Below are positions 33,153 to 42,206 of a stretch of 53,908 nucleotides of DNA, in pieces; within the stretch, counting starts at the first letter, position 1; each line of letters starts with the position of its first letter. The notes under the pieces are model-generated. The model ran no database searches, was not told where the DNA came from, and saw nothing but the letters and a program-made list of their open reading frames with translations. Source of the DNA: JBBPYR01 sp038199755 (GTDB lineage: Bacteria > Chloroflexota > Ktedonobacteria > Ktedonobacterales > Ktedonobacteraceae); NCBI GenBank assembly GCA_038199755.1, contig JBBPYR010000211.1:1-53908 (forward strand), read 5' to 3'. Position numbers and translations under genes: made by a program.

Positions 33153-34874
33153 GCAGGGTATATAATTGGCAAGCACGTCTTTTTTGTCTCCATTGCCGCA
33201 TTGCGTGTAAGAGAGCGGTTTGACAGTTGGATCGTTAAGTGCTGGTACAACATAGTTATATGCCGTAGCGGGTGCGCTCCCGCGGTGTAGCGTCACGACC
33301 ACAATGCTATCACCTGCAATACTGATGTTCTGGCTGTGCCATGAACTCACCGTCAGAAATTGATTGACAGGTGTGATCTGCGCCAGCTGCGGAATGTTTG
33401 ATTTGTTCACAAACATCAGGCTCACTGTCTGATGACTATTATCCTCAGTCGCGTAGACACTGATCGGCTCACGCTGAATGGGTAAGGCGACGACATTTGC
33501 TTGCAGATGCGAGAAGAGTTGCATCACGCGCATCATCGGTGTTTCCTGCTGCCCATTGTTTACAAAGAGTGGATAAGGGCTATTTACATCGCTAGCTGAG
33601 AAGAAGGCATTATACTCAACTTGCTGATTCATCAACGTGCCAAGTGTGTCCGCCCACCAGAGAGCTGCCTGTCCGCGTGATGGGTCTTTGGCAGTACCCA
33701 GGCCAGAACCGGCACTCGGGTTCGTGTTGATTTCAGTGATCGCAATCGGCAGGTCACGGCCTATGAAATGCTTGATCGTTTGCCGCAGTTGGGGAATAGT
33801 ATAATTCCACTCATCACTGCTGCTGGCAAGCAGGTTCGGTGACTGGCTGGCGTCAAGAAACTGATAGCGGTGGAACGAGACGCCGTCAAGCAGGTGATAG
33901 TGATGTGCTGCCAGATAGGGAGCATGCGTCTTCTCATAATTGCCCACACCTTCCAGAAATTGCTCCATCCAGAGAGCACCATTGACATCAGTGGGGCCAG
34001 CACCGATACCGTAGAACTGGCTAATTTCTGGGCCAAAGATCCTAATAGTTGGATTGTTCTGGTGCATGATGGTAGAGAAGGCGATAAAGGTTTGCACATA
34101 ATCCTTCACTGTATAGCGTAGGCCTGTATCTGGATTGATGGTCATTTTTTGATCTGGCTCATTGCCAATCGTCCACAGCAATATCGGATGAAATGCATCT
34201 TTTGCATGTACGCCTGTACGAAATGTGCTTTTGGGGTTGTTCATATAATCAACCCAGTTACCAGCGAGGTTTGCCCTGGCGTTCAAGTCTGTGTAGCCCA
34301 GGGGCGCGCTGTTGATCGCTCCGGTGATATGTACCTGAAGCATGCCATCGCTATGCGTCTGGTTGAGCATCTTGCTAAAATCGTTCAGCTGATCGTAAGA
34401 AAGGATATGTTGCTCGCCCCATTCACCACCTGGGTAGCGCAAGAGCTTGACCTGAGCATCTTGGAGGTCGCTATTCATGAGTTGGGTGTCATGCATAAAG
34501 CCGGAAAATTTTCCGTCTGCTGACTTCGTATTAGTCAACGGAAAGACATTAAGGCCTGTGAGATAGGGACTGTTCGGGGAACTCTCACGAAGGTCGAGTA
34601 AGCCCGCTTGCTGATTGCCAACTTGGATTTGTAGCGTATCATTATCTGACGTGCCAACCATGCTAAATCGTAGTGCGGCAAAAATGAGGATAAAAAGCAT
34701 GACGATAATGCTGATCGTGATGATGCGCCGTTGGCGACGACGTGCAGGTGAAACACGCGGTTGCTGAGGCAGAAGGTCTTTCCACCCCTGCTGCGGTGCT
34801 GCGTTTGCTCTATTCGGTGATGGCGTCGTGGGAGTTCTCGCGCCGTTAGGTCCCATTGAATTATTGAAAGCCAT
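33150..34874 (-). CDS. Membrane-anchored clan GH-A glycoside hydrolase
   Basis: A 574-residue type II membrane protein: basic N-terminal head (1-49), one anchor helix (50-72) and an extracytoplasmic (beta/alpha)8-type domain. The acid/base Glu is E239 in L-W-T-I-G-N-E-P-D and the nucleophile Glu is E381 in I-A-I-T-E-I-N-T, the two strand-4 and strand-7 positions of clan A; the spacing fits GH51/GH79/GH39-like groups, and R-Y-P-G-G-E-W near 146 is reminiscent of them. A C-terminal beta domain follows. The chain ends N-Y-I-P-C exactly where a family A repeat begins, so the natural C-terminus may have been shortened. Confidence 0.8.
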   Translation of the reverse strand: MAFNNSMGPNGARTPTTPSPNRANAAPQQGWKDLLPQQPRVSPARRRQRRIITISIIVMLFILIFAALRFSMVGTSDNDTLQIQVGNQQAGLLDLRESSPNSPYLTGLNVFPLTNTKSADGKFSGFMHDTQLMNSDLQDAQVKLLRYPGGEWGEQHILSYDQLNDFSKMLNQTHSDGMLQVHITGAINSAPLGYTDLNARANLAGNWVDYMNNPKSTFRTGVHAKDAFHPILLWTIGNEPDQKMTINPDTGLRYTVKDYVQTFIAFSTIMHQNNPTIRIFGPEISQFYGIGAGPTDVNGALWMEQFLEGVGNYEKTHAPYLAAHHYHLLDGVSFHRYQFLDASQSPNLLASSSDEWNYTIPQLRQTIKHFIGRDLPIAITEINTNPSAGSGLGTAKDPSRGQAALWWADTLGTLMNQQVEYNAFFSASDVNSPYPLFVNNGQQETPMMRVMQLFSHLQANVVALPIQREPISVYATEDNSHQTVSLMFVNKSNIPQLAQITPVNQFLTVSSWHSQNISIAGDSIVVVTLHRGSAPATAYNYVVPALNDPTVKPLSYTQCGNGDKKDVLANYIPC

Positions 34875-35405
34875 GCTACCTTCCTCTATCTAGGAAATGC
34901 TGATTCTATTTGTTTCGTTTCGTTTTTGTTGAGCATACTATCTACCGCACACCAACGCTGGTGTACGTTGCTACGTTTGTGCTTGATACATAGACATAGA
35001 AACAATCTATGCCTATGTATCAAGACGTGTAGTCCCTTGTTGCTACAACGGAACTGGGACATTTGGTTGTCTCTTGTTATTATCGGTTGCTTGCATCTGT
35101 ACGCATAGGTCCAAAGAATGGACAGGGATCAATGAAGTTTGGCACTTTCTTATTTGCTACTATCTCCATGAAAGTAAACGCTACGAACGTGTATCGTCGC
35201 AAGGGTATTGTCGTGAAATAGTACTGATGGGCCTGTGAGCAGGGGGTATGATGGGTCGATGGTGTGCTGATGGCGGTGCCGCTATCGCCACATTGTAGCC
35301 AATCCATGCGCTTAGCTATTGCCACCGTGAAACGATTCGGATAGACTGTAGGAGAAAGAAAGCGATGGTAGCTTTAACTACCCTGCTGAAGGAGTATTTT
35401 TGTGT
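34875..35405. other. Intergenic region between divergent genes
   Basis: About 530 bp with no supported gene. A hairpin CTTGATACATAG / CTATGTATCAAG lies at 34982-34993 and 35013-35024. The remainder is unremarkable apart from AAGGAG at 35389, the ribosome site of the next gene. Confidence 0.4.
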
Positions 35406-36395
35406 ATGACTGATAGTCTTGATAGTCTCAACGTGGTAAGTACTTTTCAGTTTTCCCCGGCATCACAGGAGCGGCTACGCGAAGCTGCTCAAGCAGAGAT
35501 ACAGTGCATAAGCAGCACTGACGAGTTTCTGACGAGTTTGCAAGATGCGGATGTGCTGTGTTCGTACTGGGTACCCGATAACTGGCGGACGCTGGCACCG
35601 AGGTTGCGCTGGCTTCAGTATTCAGGTGCCGGTGTGGATGGTTTGGCTCCAACAGGTATTCTTGGGGAACAAAGCGAAGTAGTGGTAACTACCGCTGTTG
35701 GGGTACATGGTACGACAATTGGCGAATATGTCTTTGGTAGCATGCTGATGTTTAATCGTACATGGCCGGAGATGGTGCGCTTGCAGGATCGCCATGTGTG
35801 GCCGCGTAGCGCAGGGTGGTACAAGTTAGGGGGTCGTGAACTGGGCGAGCAAACGATAGGAATTATCGGCCTGGGTAGTATTGGTAAACGCATCGCACAT
35901 CTGGCAAAGGCTTTTGACATGCATGTGTTGGCGACACGACGCTCGCTTTCCGGCCATGAGTACGAGCCAGATGTAGATACCCTCTATCCCGTCTCTGAAC
36001 TGCACGAGGTGCTGCGGCAGAGCGATTATGTTGTCTTGGCGGTACCGCTTACCGCGGAGACGGAGAAACTGATTGGTGAGCCAGAGTTGCGCGCCATGCG
36101 TCCCAATGCCTACCTCGTCAATATTGCGCGGGGGCGTGTCCTTGACGAAAAAGCATTGCTGCGGGCCTTGAGAGAAGGTTGGATTGCGGGCGCGGGCCTT
36201 GATGTAACGGAAGAGGAACCGCTGCCACCTGATAGTCCCTTGTATGACATGCCTAATGTCATCCTTACACCACATATTTCAGGTGTGAGTATTCATTATG
36301 ATAAACGCTTGACGGATCTCTTCGCTGACAATCTACGGCGTTATCGTGCTGGTCAGCCCTTGCGTAATCTCTACGATTCCAAAAGAGGCTACTAA
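35406..36395 (+). CDS. D-2-hydroxyacid dehydrogenase family protein
   Basis: A 329-residue NAD(P)-dependent oxidoreductase. The nucleotide loop is G-L-G-S-I-G-K-R around 158-165. Catalytic positions are visible: the Arg in N-I-A-R-G-R-V-L-D, the Glu in D-V-T-E-E-E-P-L-P, and the His in T-P-H-I-S-G at about residue 295. In place of an acidic residue after the glycine loop it has T-R-R-S, which favours NADP. Family members interconvert 2-oxo acids and D-2-hydroxy acids; the group closest by eye is the glyoxylate/hydroxypyruvate reductase type. ATG 35406 was preferred over an upstream TTG. Confidence 0.88.
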   Translation: MTDSLDSLNVVSTFQFSPASQERLREAAQAEIQCISSTDEFLTSLQDADVLCSYWVPDNWRTLAPRLRWLQYSGAGVDGLAPTGILGEQSEVVVTTAVGVHGTTIGEYVFGSMLMFNRTWPEMVRLQDRHVWPRSAGWYKLGGRELGEQTIGIIGLGSIGKRIAHLAKAFDMHVLATRRSLSGHEYEPDVDTLYPVSELHEVLRQSDYVVLAVPLTAETEKLIGEPELRAMRPNAYLVNIARGRVLDEKALLRALREGWIAGAGLDVTEEEPLPPDSPLYDMPNVILTPHISGVSIHYDKRLTDLFADNLRRYRAGQPLRNLYDSKRGY

Positions 36396-36500
36396 GAAAT
36401 CATTGATTCGGCTTCCATCGTGGCCAGCTTGCTGGTGTGAGGGGGAGTATCCGCTGATGCCCGCGTTTAGGAGCCAGGAGTCGAAAAGGAAGTGCTGCAT

Positions 36501-37097
36501 ATGAGTGTAGATCTAGGAGTAGTAAGTATCTTAGGGGCAGAGGCAGTGGGCCAACCGGGGCAACGGCGTTTTCGGCTCTTTGTGCGCAATGCACGGGGCT
36601 CAGCGGTCATGTGGATGGAAAAAGAGCAGTTAAATAGTCTCGCGCTCACCATTGATCGTTTCTTGGCGCAATTGACAGAGGGGCAGGTATTACGGATAGA
36701 GGCGCAAGCGGGCGGCTTTCATTCGTCTTCATCGTTGCCTGCCGATTTCCCTAATGCGCCAGATCATGAATTGCAAGTGGGACGTTTTATTCTGGGCTAT
36801 GATGAGACGAACAAGACATTTGTGTTAAGCGCGGTGCCGATGGATGTACGCCTGGAGTTGGGACAGGAGCCAGAGTTGTTGCTGCGAGAAGAGGACGCAG
36901 TAGCATTTCGTTTCACGCAACACCAGGCCCAAAATTTGACGATTACGGTCACTTCTGTTGTATCGGGCGGGCGACCTGTGTGCCCTCTGTGTCGCACCCC
37001 CCTTGAAGGAGGGCCACATGCCTGTGTGAAGCAAAATGGGCACCGTGAGATTTTGCAGATTCAACGCGGTCTTGCAGATGAAGATGAAGAGGAATAA
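36501..37097 (+). CDS. DUF3090-type protein with zinc-binding motif
   Basis: A 198-residue protein of the DUF3090 family, mostly known from Actinobacteria and Chloroflexota and of unknown function. It shows G-Q-P-G-Q-R-R-F-R-L-F-V-R at the N-terminus, M-E-K-E-Q-L, then E-L-Q-V-G-R-F-I-L-G-Y-D, and a C-terminal V-S-G-G-R-P-V-C-P-L-C-R-T-P-L with a further H-A-C, a likely zinc knuckle. ATG 36501 is used because AAAAGGAA lies about 10 nt upstream; a GTG at 36492 is too close to that site. Followed by a long terminator hairpin. Confidence 0.82.
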   Translation: MSVDLGVVSILGAEAVGQPGQRRFRLFVRNARGSAVMWMEKEQLNSLALTIDRFLAQLTEGQVLRIEAQAGGFHSSSSLPADFPNAPDHELQVGRFILGYDETNKTFVLSAVPMDVRLELGQEPELLLREEDAVAFRFTQHQAQNLTITVTSVVSGGRPVCPLCRTPLEGGPHACVKQNGHREILQIQRGLADEDEEE

Positions 37098-37163
37098 AGT
37101 GGGTCACCAGTGAGAGCCGTGCCAGAAATTTTGGCACGGCTCTCACCGGTGACCCACTTTATT
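37093..37163. terminator. Bidirectional terminator overlapping two stop codons
   Basis: Inverted repeat with arms of about 32 nt (AATAAAGTGGGTCACC, one mismatch, GTGAGAGCCGTGCCA) and a 7-nt loop. The left arm contains the stop codon of the DUF3090 gene and the right arm that of the convergent gene at 37159. Confidence 0.85.
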
Positions 37164-37569
37164 CAAGGCACAAGTACTTATTGGCCTTTTGAAGATAGGT
37201 TTCCTCGTTTGCTTCGATCATGAGCTTATGAAGGACAACGACATCGGCATCAGGTAGATTCTCGACTGGTTGCAGACATAAGCGCATTGTGGCGTGCCCG
37301 TTCTCGATAACTTGAACATAGCCCCTGCCGCGTGGTACACGATAGACTCGCTGCGGAACGGTGGGACTGGGTATTTCGAGATACCCGCGCCAAATAAGTT
37401 GGCGAAACTGTTCAGGAGTCAGTATATCGCGTAAGAGCCCGGCGGCGCGTCGCTCCGCTGGCGACCAACCCTTGAGGTATGGCTGGAAAATGAGCCAGAC
37501 CATAGGCGAGATCGCGAGGGCGATGACCAGCCAGCCCACGGCAGTAAGCACCTGAGGAAACAGGCTCAT
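37159..37569 (-). CDS. Membrane-anchored protein, unknown function
   Basis: A 136-residue protein that I do not recognise. One N-terminal membrane helix (V-L-T-A-V-G-W-L-V-I-A-L-A-I-S-P-M-V-W-L-I) is followed by a soluble domain including R-R-A-A-G-L-L-R-D-I-L-T-P-E-Q-F-R-Q-L and W-R-G-Y-L-E-I-P-S. Its start overlaps the previous gene by 4 nt (ATGA), so it is translated with the small protein at 37566-37811. Confidence 0.65.
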   Translation of the reverse strand: MSLFPQVLTAVGWLVIALAISPMVWLIFQPYLKGWSPAERRAAGLLRDILTPEQFRQLIWRGYLEIPSPTVPQRVYRVPRGRGYVQVIENGHATMRLCLQPVENLPDADVVVLHKLMIEANEETYLQKANKYLCLE

Positions 37570-37811
37570 CCGCCGACAACTCGCGGAACCATAACGATCT
37601 GTTCAGCCGTTGCGTCGAAGTGCTCCAAGCGTTGAATCGGTTTGCCGGTCTCGACGCGGAATGCGGTGGCGCCCTTTGCGCGTTCCTGAGAAAAAATCCG
37701 CTCAGCTTCACGAATGGCGGCGATGGCTTCATGATCGCCTGCCAACGCCTTTTGGTCGTCCCAGGATACGCGATCGTCGCCGCGTCTTGACATAATCCGT
37801 AACATTCCCAC
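37566..37811 (-). CDS. Small conserved-looking protein, unknown function
   Basis: An 81-residue soluble protein. The N-terminal half is a charged helix, the C-terminal half reads A-T-A-F-R-V-E-T-G-K-P-I-Q-R-L-E-H-F-D-A-T-A-E-Q-I and ends M-V-P-R-V-V-G-G. No family can be named. It opens a two-gene unit with the membrane-anchored protein. Start is probably GTG at 37811 (AGGA 6 nt upstream); the internal ATG at 37805 is an alternative. Confidence 0.6.
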   Translation of the reverse strand: MGMLRIMSRRGDDRVSWDDQKALAGDHEAIAAIREAERIFSQERAKGATAFRVETGKPIQRLEHFDATAEQIVMVPRVVGG

Positions 37812-38052
37812 AGTAGTTCCTGCCTTCCTTTTTGTGTCAACGCGTGATTAACGAACTGAACTACATGGTTCAAGCAGATCTGCTCAAAGACCTTGCTACG
37901 CCCTTTACAACACGCCCAATGAGGCTAGAGGGTTACGTACAAGGTGCCAGCTTTCGTGTTTTTGATGGGTGATATATCCAGATGTAAAAAGATACACGCT
38001 GAAGTGTAAATCCATCATTACTATTGTACGTAATAGCTGGCTGTTCGTCAAT

Positions 38053-38121
38053 GGAAAGAGTGCCCAAAATGGTATGAATGCGCATACATCGCGCATTCAT
38101 ACCATTTTGGGCACTCTTTCC
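38053..38121 (-). terminator. Terminator of the zinc-ribbon gene
   Basis: Perfect 31-bp inverted repeat (38053-38083 with 38091-38121, core AAGAGTGCCCAAAATGG) with a 7-nt loop. It begins 4 nt after the stop of the minus-strand gene at 38126. Upstream of it, 37812-38052 holds no gene that I can support. Confidence 0.75.
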
Positions 38122-38125
38122 TTGC

Positions 38126-38887
38126 TTATGCTGTGTGTAGACGCGTTCCGCATTCGGGGCAGAAGCGTGCGCTTGCCTCAACAGAGACGGAACAACTGGG
38201 GCAAAAGAGGTCAGGTAGCGGTAATTTTGTACCACAGTCCTGGCAGAATTTCCCCGGTGGTCCCATGCGGCGACAAGTGGGACACATGACCGCGTCTGGA
38301 TAGCCCGGTGTGCTAAAGCCTGCAATCGCGGCTGGCGATGGTGCTTGTGGCAGTGGCGAAGGCATGTGCGGAGTTGCGGCGGGCGTGAGCATGTCTGGTG
38401 TTGCCGCTGAGGGGACCGCGTTCACATTGAATGGTGGCGTTTGATACCCTTGCTGAATTTGCTGGCGTTGTGCCTCAATATTCAATTCGTGCTGATAGCC
38501 AGCTCCATCGGCTTTCAGATCGGGTGCGCAGTTTGTGCAGAGGTTGAGACGATGGTTATAACAGCGTTGGCATACGGTGCGATGGCACTTAGGGCACAGA
38601 TGAAATTGGTCTTGTATCTCTGCCCACGACTTTTGCAGTGCATTCGCTTGCTCGGTGTGCCATTGTGAGCCATAGATTTTCTCACCCATTTCCGCGGCTC
38701 GTCCGAGGAAGCCGCCGAGCATACCTACGCCCAGATCCATCACATTCGAGACAGTGCTCACGGTGGAGCGAACTGGGCGTGTATCGACTGCCCAGCTACA
38801 TTGCTCACAGGCGAAACGGAAGGCAAAATAGCCTTGATATTGGTTACTAATGTCTTGATAAATGCTAGGCACGACATAATGTTGCAT
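38126..38887 (-). CDS. Multi-zinc-ribbon protein
   Basis: A 253-residue soluble protein. N-terminal F-A-C-E-Q-C; a central cluster C-P-K-C-H-R-T-V-C-Q-R-C-Y and L-C-T-N-C; a Pro/Ala/Thr-rich spacer (about 155-200); then C-terminal C-P-T-C, F-C-Q-D-C-G-T-K-L, F-C-P-S-C and F-C-P-E-C-G-T-R-L. The last two are typical double zinc ribbons (DZANK-like) used for protein or nucleic-acid contacts. The middle region with N-V-M-D-L-G-V-G-M-L-G-G-F-L-G-R is hydrophobic. Function unknown. It follows degV by 17 nt and may be co-transcribed. Confidence 0.75.
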   Translation of the reverse strand: MQHYVVPSIYQDISNQYQGYFAFRFACEQCSWAVDTRPVRSTVSTVSNVMDLGVGMLGGFLGRAAEMGEKIYGSQWHTEQANALQKSWAEIQDQFHLCPKCHRTVCQRCYNHRLNLCTNCAPDLKADGAGYQHELNIEAQRQQIQQGYQTPPFNVNAVPSAATPDMLTPAATPHMPSPLPQAPSPAAIAGFSTPGYPDAVMCPTCRRMGPPGKFCQDCGTKLPLPDLFCPSCSVSVEASARFCPECGTRLHTA

Positions 38888-38904
38888 GCTATGATCTCCC
38901 TGTA

Positions 38905-39750
38905 TTACTTTGCTGTGACAACTGCGACCCCTACAATGCCAGGACCGGCGTGTGCGCCTAGCACAGCACCGAATTTTTGGGTATTCATTTTGCCGTGGTA
39001 GGTGGTCTGGAGTGCTTCTGTGAGAAGCTGTCCTACCTCTTCGTTCGACTCCATCAAGGTGATTGAGTCAATTGGCCCCATCTCGCCCACGAGTTGGGCG
39101 ATGCGTGCATAGGCCTTGCTGCGCGTGCGTGGCCGCTCTACGGGCACAACCACGCCGTCACGCACCGAAATGATGGGCTTGACGCTCAGCATATTGCCGA
39201 GAAGCGCACCCGCCGCGCCTATACGCCCGCCGCGTTTCAGGAAGTCCAGCGTGTCAATGGCGGCTAGCAGGTGGGTGCGTGCTAAGAGATCAAGCACGAG
39301 TGCCTTGAGTGTCTCAAGGTCAGCCCCATCGCGGGCGGCCTTTGCTGCTGCGATAATGGCATGCGACATGCCCCCACTAATGCTGTAGGTGTCAATAATC
39401 TCAAGCGGCACTTTTTTTTCGTCTTCAGTCAGGCTGTCACGCGCGGTGCAGGCAGATTGATAGGTGCCACTGAGTTTGCTAGAGAGGTGAATGGAAAGAA
39501 TGCCATCCGCTCCATCCTGAATCAGTTGCGTGTAAGCTGCTTGAAAGGCCGCAGGTGAGGGTTGGGAGGTACGCGGCAGATCTTTGCTGGTCGCCAATTT
39601 CTTATAAAAGCTGGCGTTATCTAGCTCGACGCCATCGAGATAGGCGTCTTCGCCAAAGAAGACGGTGAGCGGTACAATCGTGATGCCAAGCTTCTCCGCT
39701 TGTGACAGGGATAGATCAGCGGTACTGTCGGTGACAATACGTACTGCCAT
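38905..39750 (-). CDS. DegV family fatty-acid-binding protein (FakB-type)
   Basis: A 281-residue DegV protein. V-T-D-S-T-A-D-L at the start and I-H-L-S-S-K-L-S-G-T-Y-Q-S-A (about 90) form the fatty-acid carboxylate site known from the family. FakB proteins hold a fatty acid while FakA phosphorylates it. Here the FakA-type gene lies just upstream (84 bp), so a working pair is likely. Start at M-A-V-R-I-V-T is set by AAGGAGCAAGCG; the frame is open upstream without support. Confidence 0.9.
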   Translation of the reverse strand: MAVRIVTDSTADLSLSQAEKLGITIVPLTVFFGEDAYLDGVELDNASFYKKLATSKDLPRTSQPSPAAFQAAYTQLIQDGADGILSIHLSSKLSGTYQSACTARDSLTEDEKKVPLEIIDTYSISGGMSHAIIAAAKAARDGADLETLKALVLDLLARTHLLAAIDTLDFLKRGGRIGAAGALLGNMLSVKPIISVRDGVVVPVERPRTRSKAYARIAQLVGEMGPIDSITLMESNEEVGQLLTEALQTTYHGKMNTQKFGAVLGAHAGPGIVGVAVVTAK

Positions 39751-39834
39751 CGCTTGCTCCTTACTTTCATACGGTTGGTGCGTAGAGGCAAAGCTGTTGG
39801 CACTGCCCATACGCATCAACCGTATCTCTATGGT

Positions 39835-41541
39835 TTATTCGGCGGAAATAATGTAAGCATAATAGGGTTGACCGCCGTTGATAACTTCGATCTCAAGATG
39901 TGAATGTTGCCCTTTGATGATTTTCGCTGTCTGTTGTGCCTCGTCCTCGTTGACATCTTCTCCATAATAGAGGGTCACGATTTCGTAGCGGTCAATGTTC
40001 ATGCGTTGTAGGGTATCTTGGATAACCTGTTCTTTATTTGGTCCGGCAATGGTCAGGTTGCCATTAATCAGTCCAATGTAATCGCCCTCACGCACGCGTA
40101 CACTCCCAATTTGCACAGTTCGCACGGCAGTGGTGATCTCCGCGGTTTGAATGGCTTTTGCGGCCTCCGTCATCATCTCACAATTGCTGGCGAAGTCTGT
40201 GTCAAAGTTAAAGGCAATCATCGCCGCGATGCCCTGTGGGAGCGTGTCGCTAGGAACGACATACACGGTTTTCTTGGATAAACTTACGGCTTGTTGTGCG
40301 CTGAGAATGACATTGCCATTGTTCGGCAGAATGATGACTTGCTGAGATGGGACAGCCTCAACCGCGGCCAAGAGTTCTTCAATGCTGGGATTCATGGTTT
40401 GGCCACCCGATACCAGTGAGTTGACACCCAGACCTGTAAAGACCTGCTCAAAGCCTGACCCGAAGACGACGGCCACTGTGGCTATGTCTAACTGCTGTGG
40501 TGGTTGTGCATCCTCGGCGGCGTGCTCAGCCTCGCTTTCCGCGACGTAGGTTAGGCTTTGCTCTTGCAGGTTTTCAATGTTAATATCCAAGAGACTGCCC
40601 AGGCTTACGCCATAATCAAGAATTTTGCCAGGGGTGGGCGTATGGGTGTGAACCTTGAGCAACTTTTCGTCGCCTGCGACAACGGTGGAGACACCACCCA
40701 TGTCTATGATCGCTTGACGAATGCTCTCTACATCCAACTGCTTTCCACGTAGGAGGAAGACGACCTCGTAGCCAAATTCTTCTTCAACCGTCACACGTCC
40801 CTTTTTGACGTGTTGCTCCTTGCTGACGCTCGTAGTGGCGGGAGATGATGGTGCCTGGGGTAGGGTGAGGGTGTCCATGGCAGCTTCGCCGCGAATGTAA
40901 CGCCAGATGCCTTCGAGGATGGTGCAGAAGCCTTGCCCACCGGAGTCAACCACGCCTGCTTGTTTGAGGATTGGCAAAAGATCGGGCGTGCGGGCCACGG
41001 CCTGGCGTGCCGCCATCACGACATCTTGCATGAGGCCTACAAGGTCCTCTCCACGCTCGGCACTGGCGGTGGCTGCATCAGCTGTCTCGCGTACGACGGT
41101 TAAAATAGTGCCTTCAACTGGTTTGATGACGGCTCGATAGGCGAGGCGCGAGGCATCTTGGAACGCCTGCGCGAGATCAACGGCGGTAAACGACGCCTTC
41201 TTGTCGAGTCCTTGCGCCAGACCGCGCAGCGTTTGCGATAAGATCACGCCAGAGTTGCCACGCGCACCCAGTAGGGCACCATGCGCAATTTTGGCGGCAA
41301 TGACGCCCGCCGATGTCTCGGCACTGGTCGCGATGTCGCGGATGGCCGCTTGCATCGTCGCTGACATATTCGAACCGGTGTCACCATCGGGTACGGGAAA
41401 AACATTGAGCGCGTTAATGGCCTCACGATGCTCTTCAAGCCAGGCTGCACCTGCCAGCATAGCTTTTTTCAGGTCCTGACCATCAAATATACTGATGCGT
41501 CGAGGGCGATGGCGTACTGCACGCGCTGATTGTTCCTGCAT
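39835..41541 (-). CDS. fakA: Fatty acid kinase FakA/YloV-type (DAK2 domain)
   Basis: A 568-residue protein with N-terminal DAK2-type kinase domain (N-V-F-P-V-P-D-G-D-T-G-S-N-M around residues 46-59 and G-A-R-G-N-S-G-V-I-L-S-Q, the ATP/Mg site) and a C-terminal EDD-like/DegV-fold domain (V-I-L-P-N-N-G-N-V-I near 400). This is the FakA/YloV layout: phosphorylation of FakB-bound fatty acids for phospholipid synthesis. Located 10 nt after the asp23 gene and followed by degV, an arrangement also found in Firmicutes around yloU-yloV. Confidence 0.92.
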   Translation of the reverse strand: MQEQSARAVRHRPRRISIFDGQDLKKAMLAGAAWLEEHREAINALNVFPVPDGDTGSNMSATMQAAIRDIATSAETSAGVIAAKIAHGALLGARGNSGVILSQTLRGLAQGLDKKASFTAVDLAQAFQDASRLAYRAVIKPVEGTILTVVRETADAATASAERGEDLVGLMQDVVMAARQAVARTPDLLPILKQAGVVDSGGQGFCTILEGIWRYIRGEAAMDTLTLPQAPSSPATTSVSKEQHVKKGRVTVEEEFGYEVVFLLRGKQLDVESIRQAIIDMGGVSTVVAGDEKLLKVHTHTPTPGKILDYGVSLGSLLDINIENLQEQSLTYVAESEAEHAAEDAQPPQQLDIATVAVVFGSGFEQVFTGLGVNSLVSGGQTMNPSIEELLAAVEAVPSQQVIILPNNGNVILSAQQAVSLSKKTVYVVPSDTLPQGIAAMIAFNFDTDFASNCEMMTEAAKAIQTAEITTAVRTVQIGSVRVREGDYIGLINGNLTIAGPNKEQVIQDTLQRMNIDRYEIVTLYYGEDVNEDEAQQTAKIIKGQHSHLEIEVINGGQPYYAYIISAE

Positions 41542-41551
41542 GGCGTCTTTG

Positions 41552-41962
41552 CTACCTCTTGTCTTTTGCTTGTTCGGCGAGAGTGTTTGTCGGACTGTGA
41601 ATGAGTCCCTGTACGTTGACGTTGACTTGCGCCACAGGGATACCCAGCAATTTCTCGGTTGAGAATTTTACCATACTCATAACATTGTGTGCGATTTCAG
41701 ATATCCGCAAGCCATATTCAAGGGCGACGTATACCTCAATGAACAGTTGATCGTTGACAACGCGCACCTGCACACCCTGATTGCTACGTTCCTGCGTCAG
41801 CAAAATGGCTTCTCCATTTACTAGGCGCGGTGACGCAATCCCGACCACTCCGTAGCATTCGTATATCGCTTGTACCGCAATGGTATGAATAGCGTTCGGT
41901 AAAACTTCGATTTTGCCTAATGGGCGCGAGCCGTTTTGAGGCTGAATAGTAGCTTTTGGCAT
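41552..41962 (-). CDS. Asp23/Gls24 family protein (YloU-type)
   Basis: A 136-residue alkaline-shock-type protein. G-K-I-E-V-L-P-N-A-I-H-T-I-A and V-A-L-E-Y-G-L-R-I-S-E-I-A-H-N-V are the family pattern; the end L-L-G-I-P-V-A-Q-V-N-V-N-V-Q-G-L is the usual final strand. Members coat the membrane or are linked to envelope stress, and YloU sits before the fatty-acid kinase in many Gram-positives. GGAGAGAAG lies 8 nt before the ATG at 41962; the longer open frame to 42385 overlaps the promoter region and rpmB and was discarded. Confidence 0.88.
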   Translation of the reverse strand: MPKATIQPQNGSRPLGKIEVLPNAIHTIAVQAIYECYGVVGIASPRLVNGEAILLTQERSNQGVQVRVVNDQLFIEVYVALEYGLRISEIAHNVMSMVKFSTEKLLGIPVAQVNVNVQGLIHSPTNTLAEQAKDKR

Positions 41963-42206
41963 AGGTATGTCTTCTCTCCACTCTTGCCAAATATGGTGAT
42001 ATCGGGTATACTCGCACAGACAGATTTGACGAAGAGGAAAATTGCCTCTTCGCTTGCTTGTGTCCTGCTCTATAACACATGAAAACATACGACATATGTT
42101 CTCTATAGAGGGTGCTTGTTCCTGATGCAGTATACCAAAGGACTCAAGGATAATCAAGTAAAGAAAGTAATAGATCAGGTCACTTTTTGAGAGGGAGTAT
42201 ATTGAT

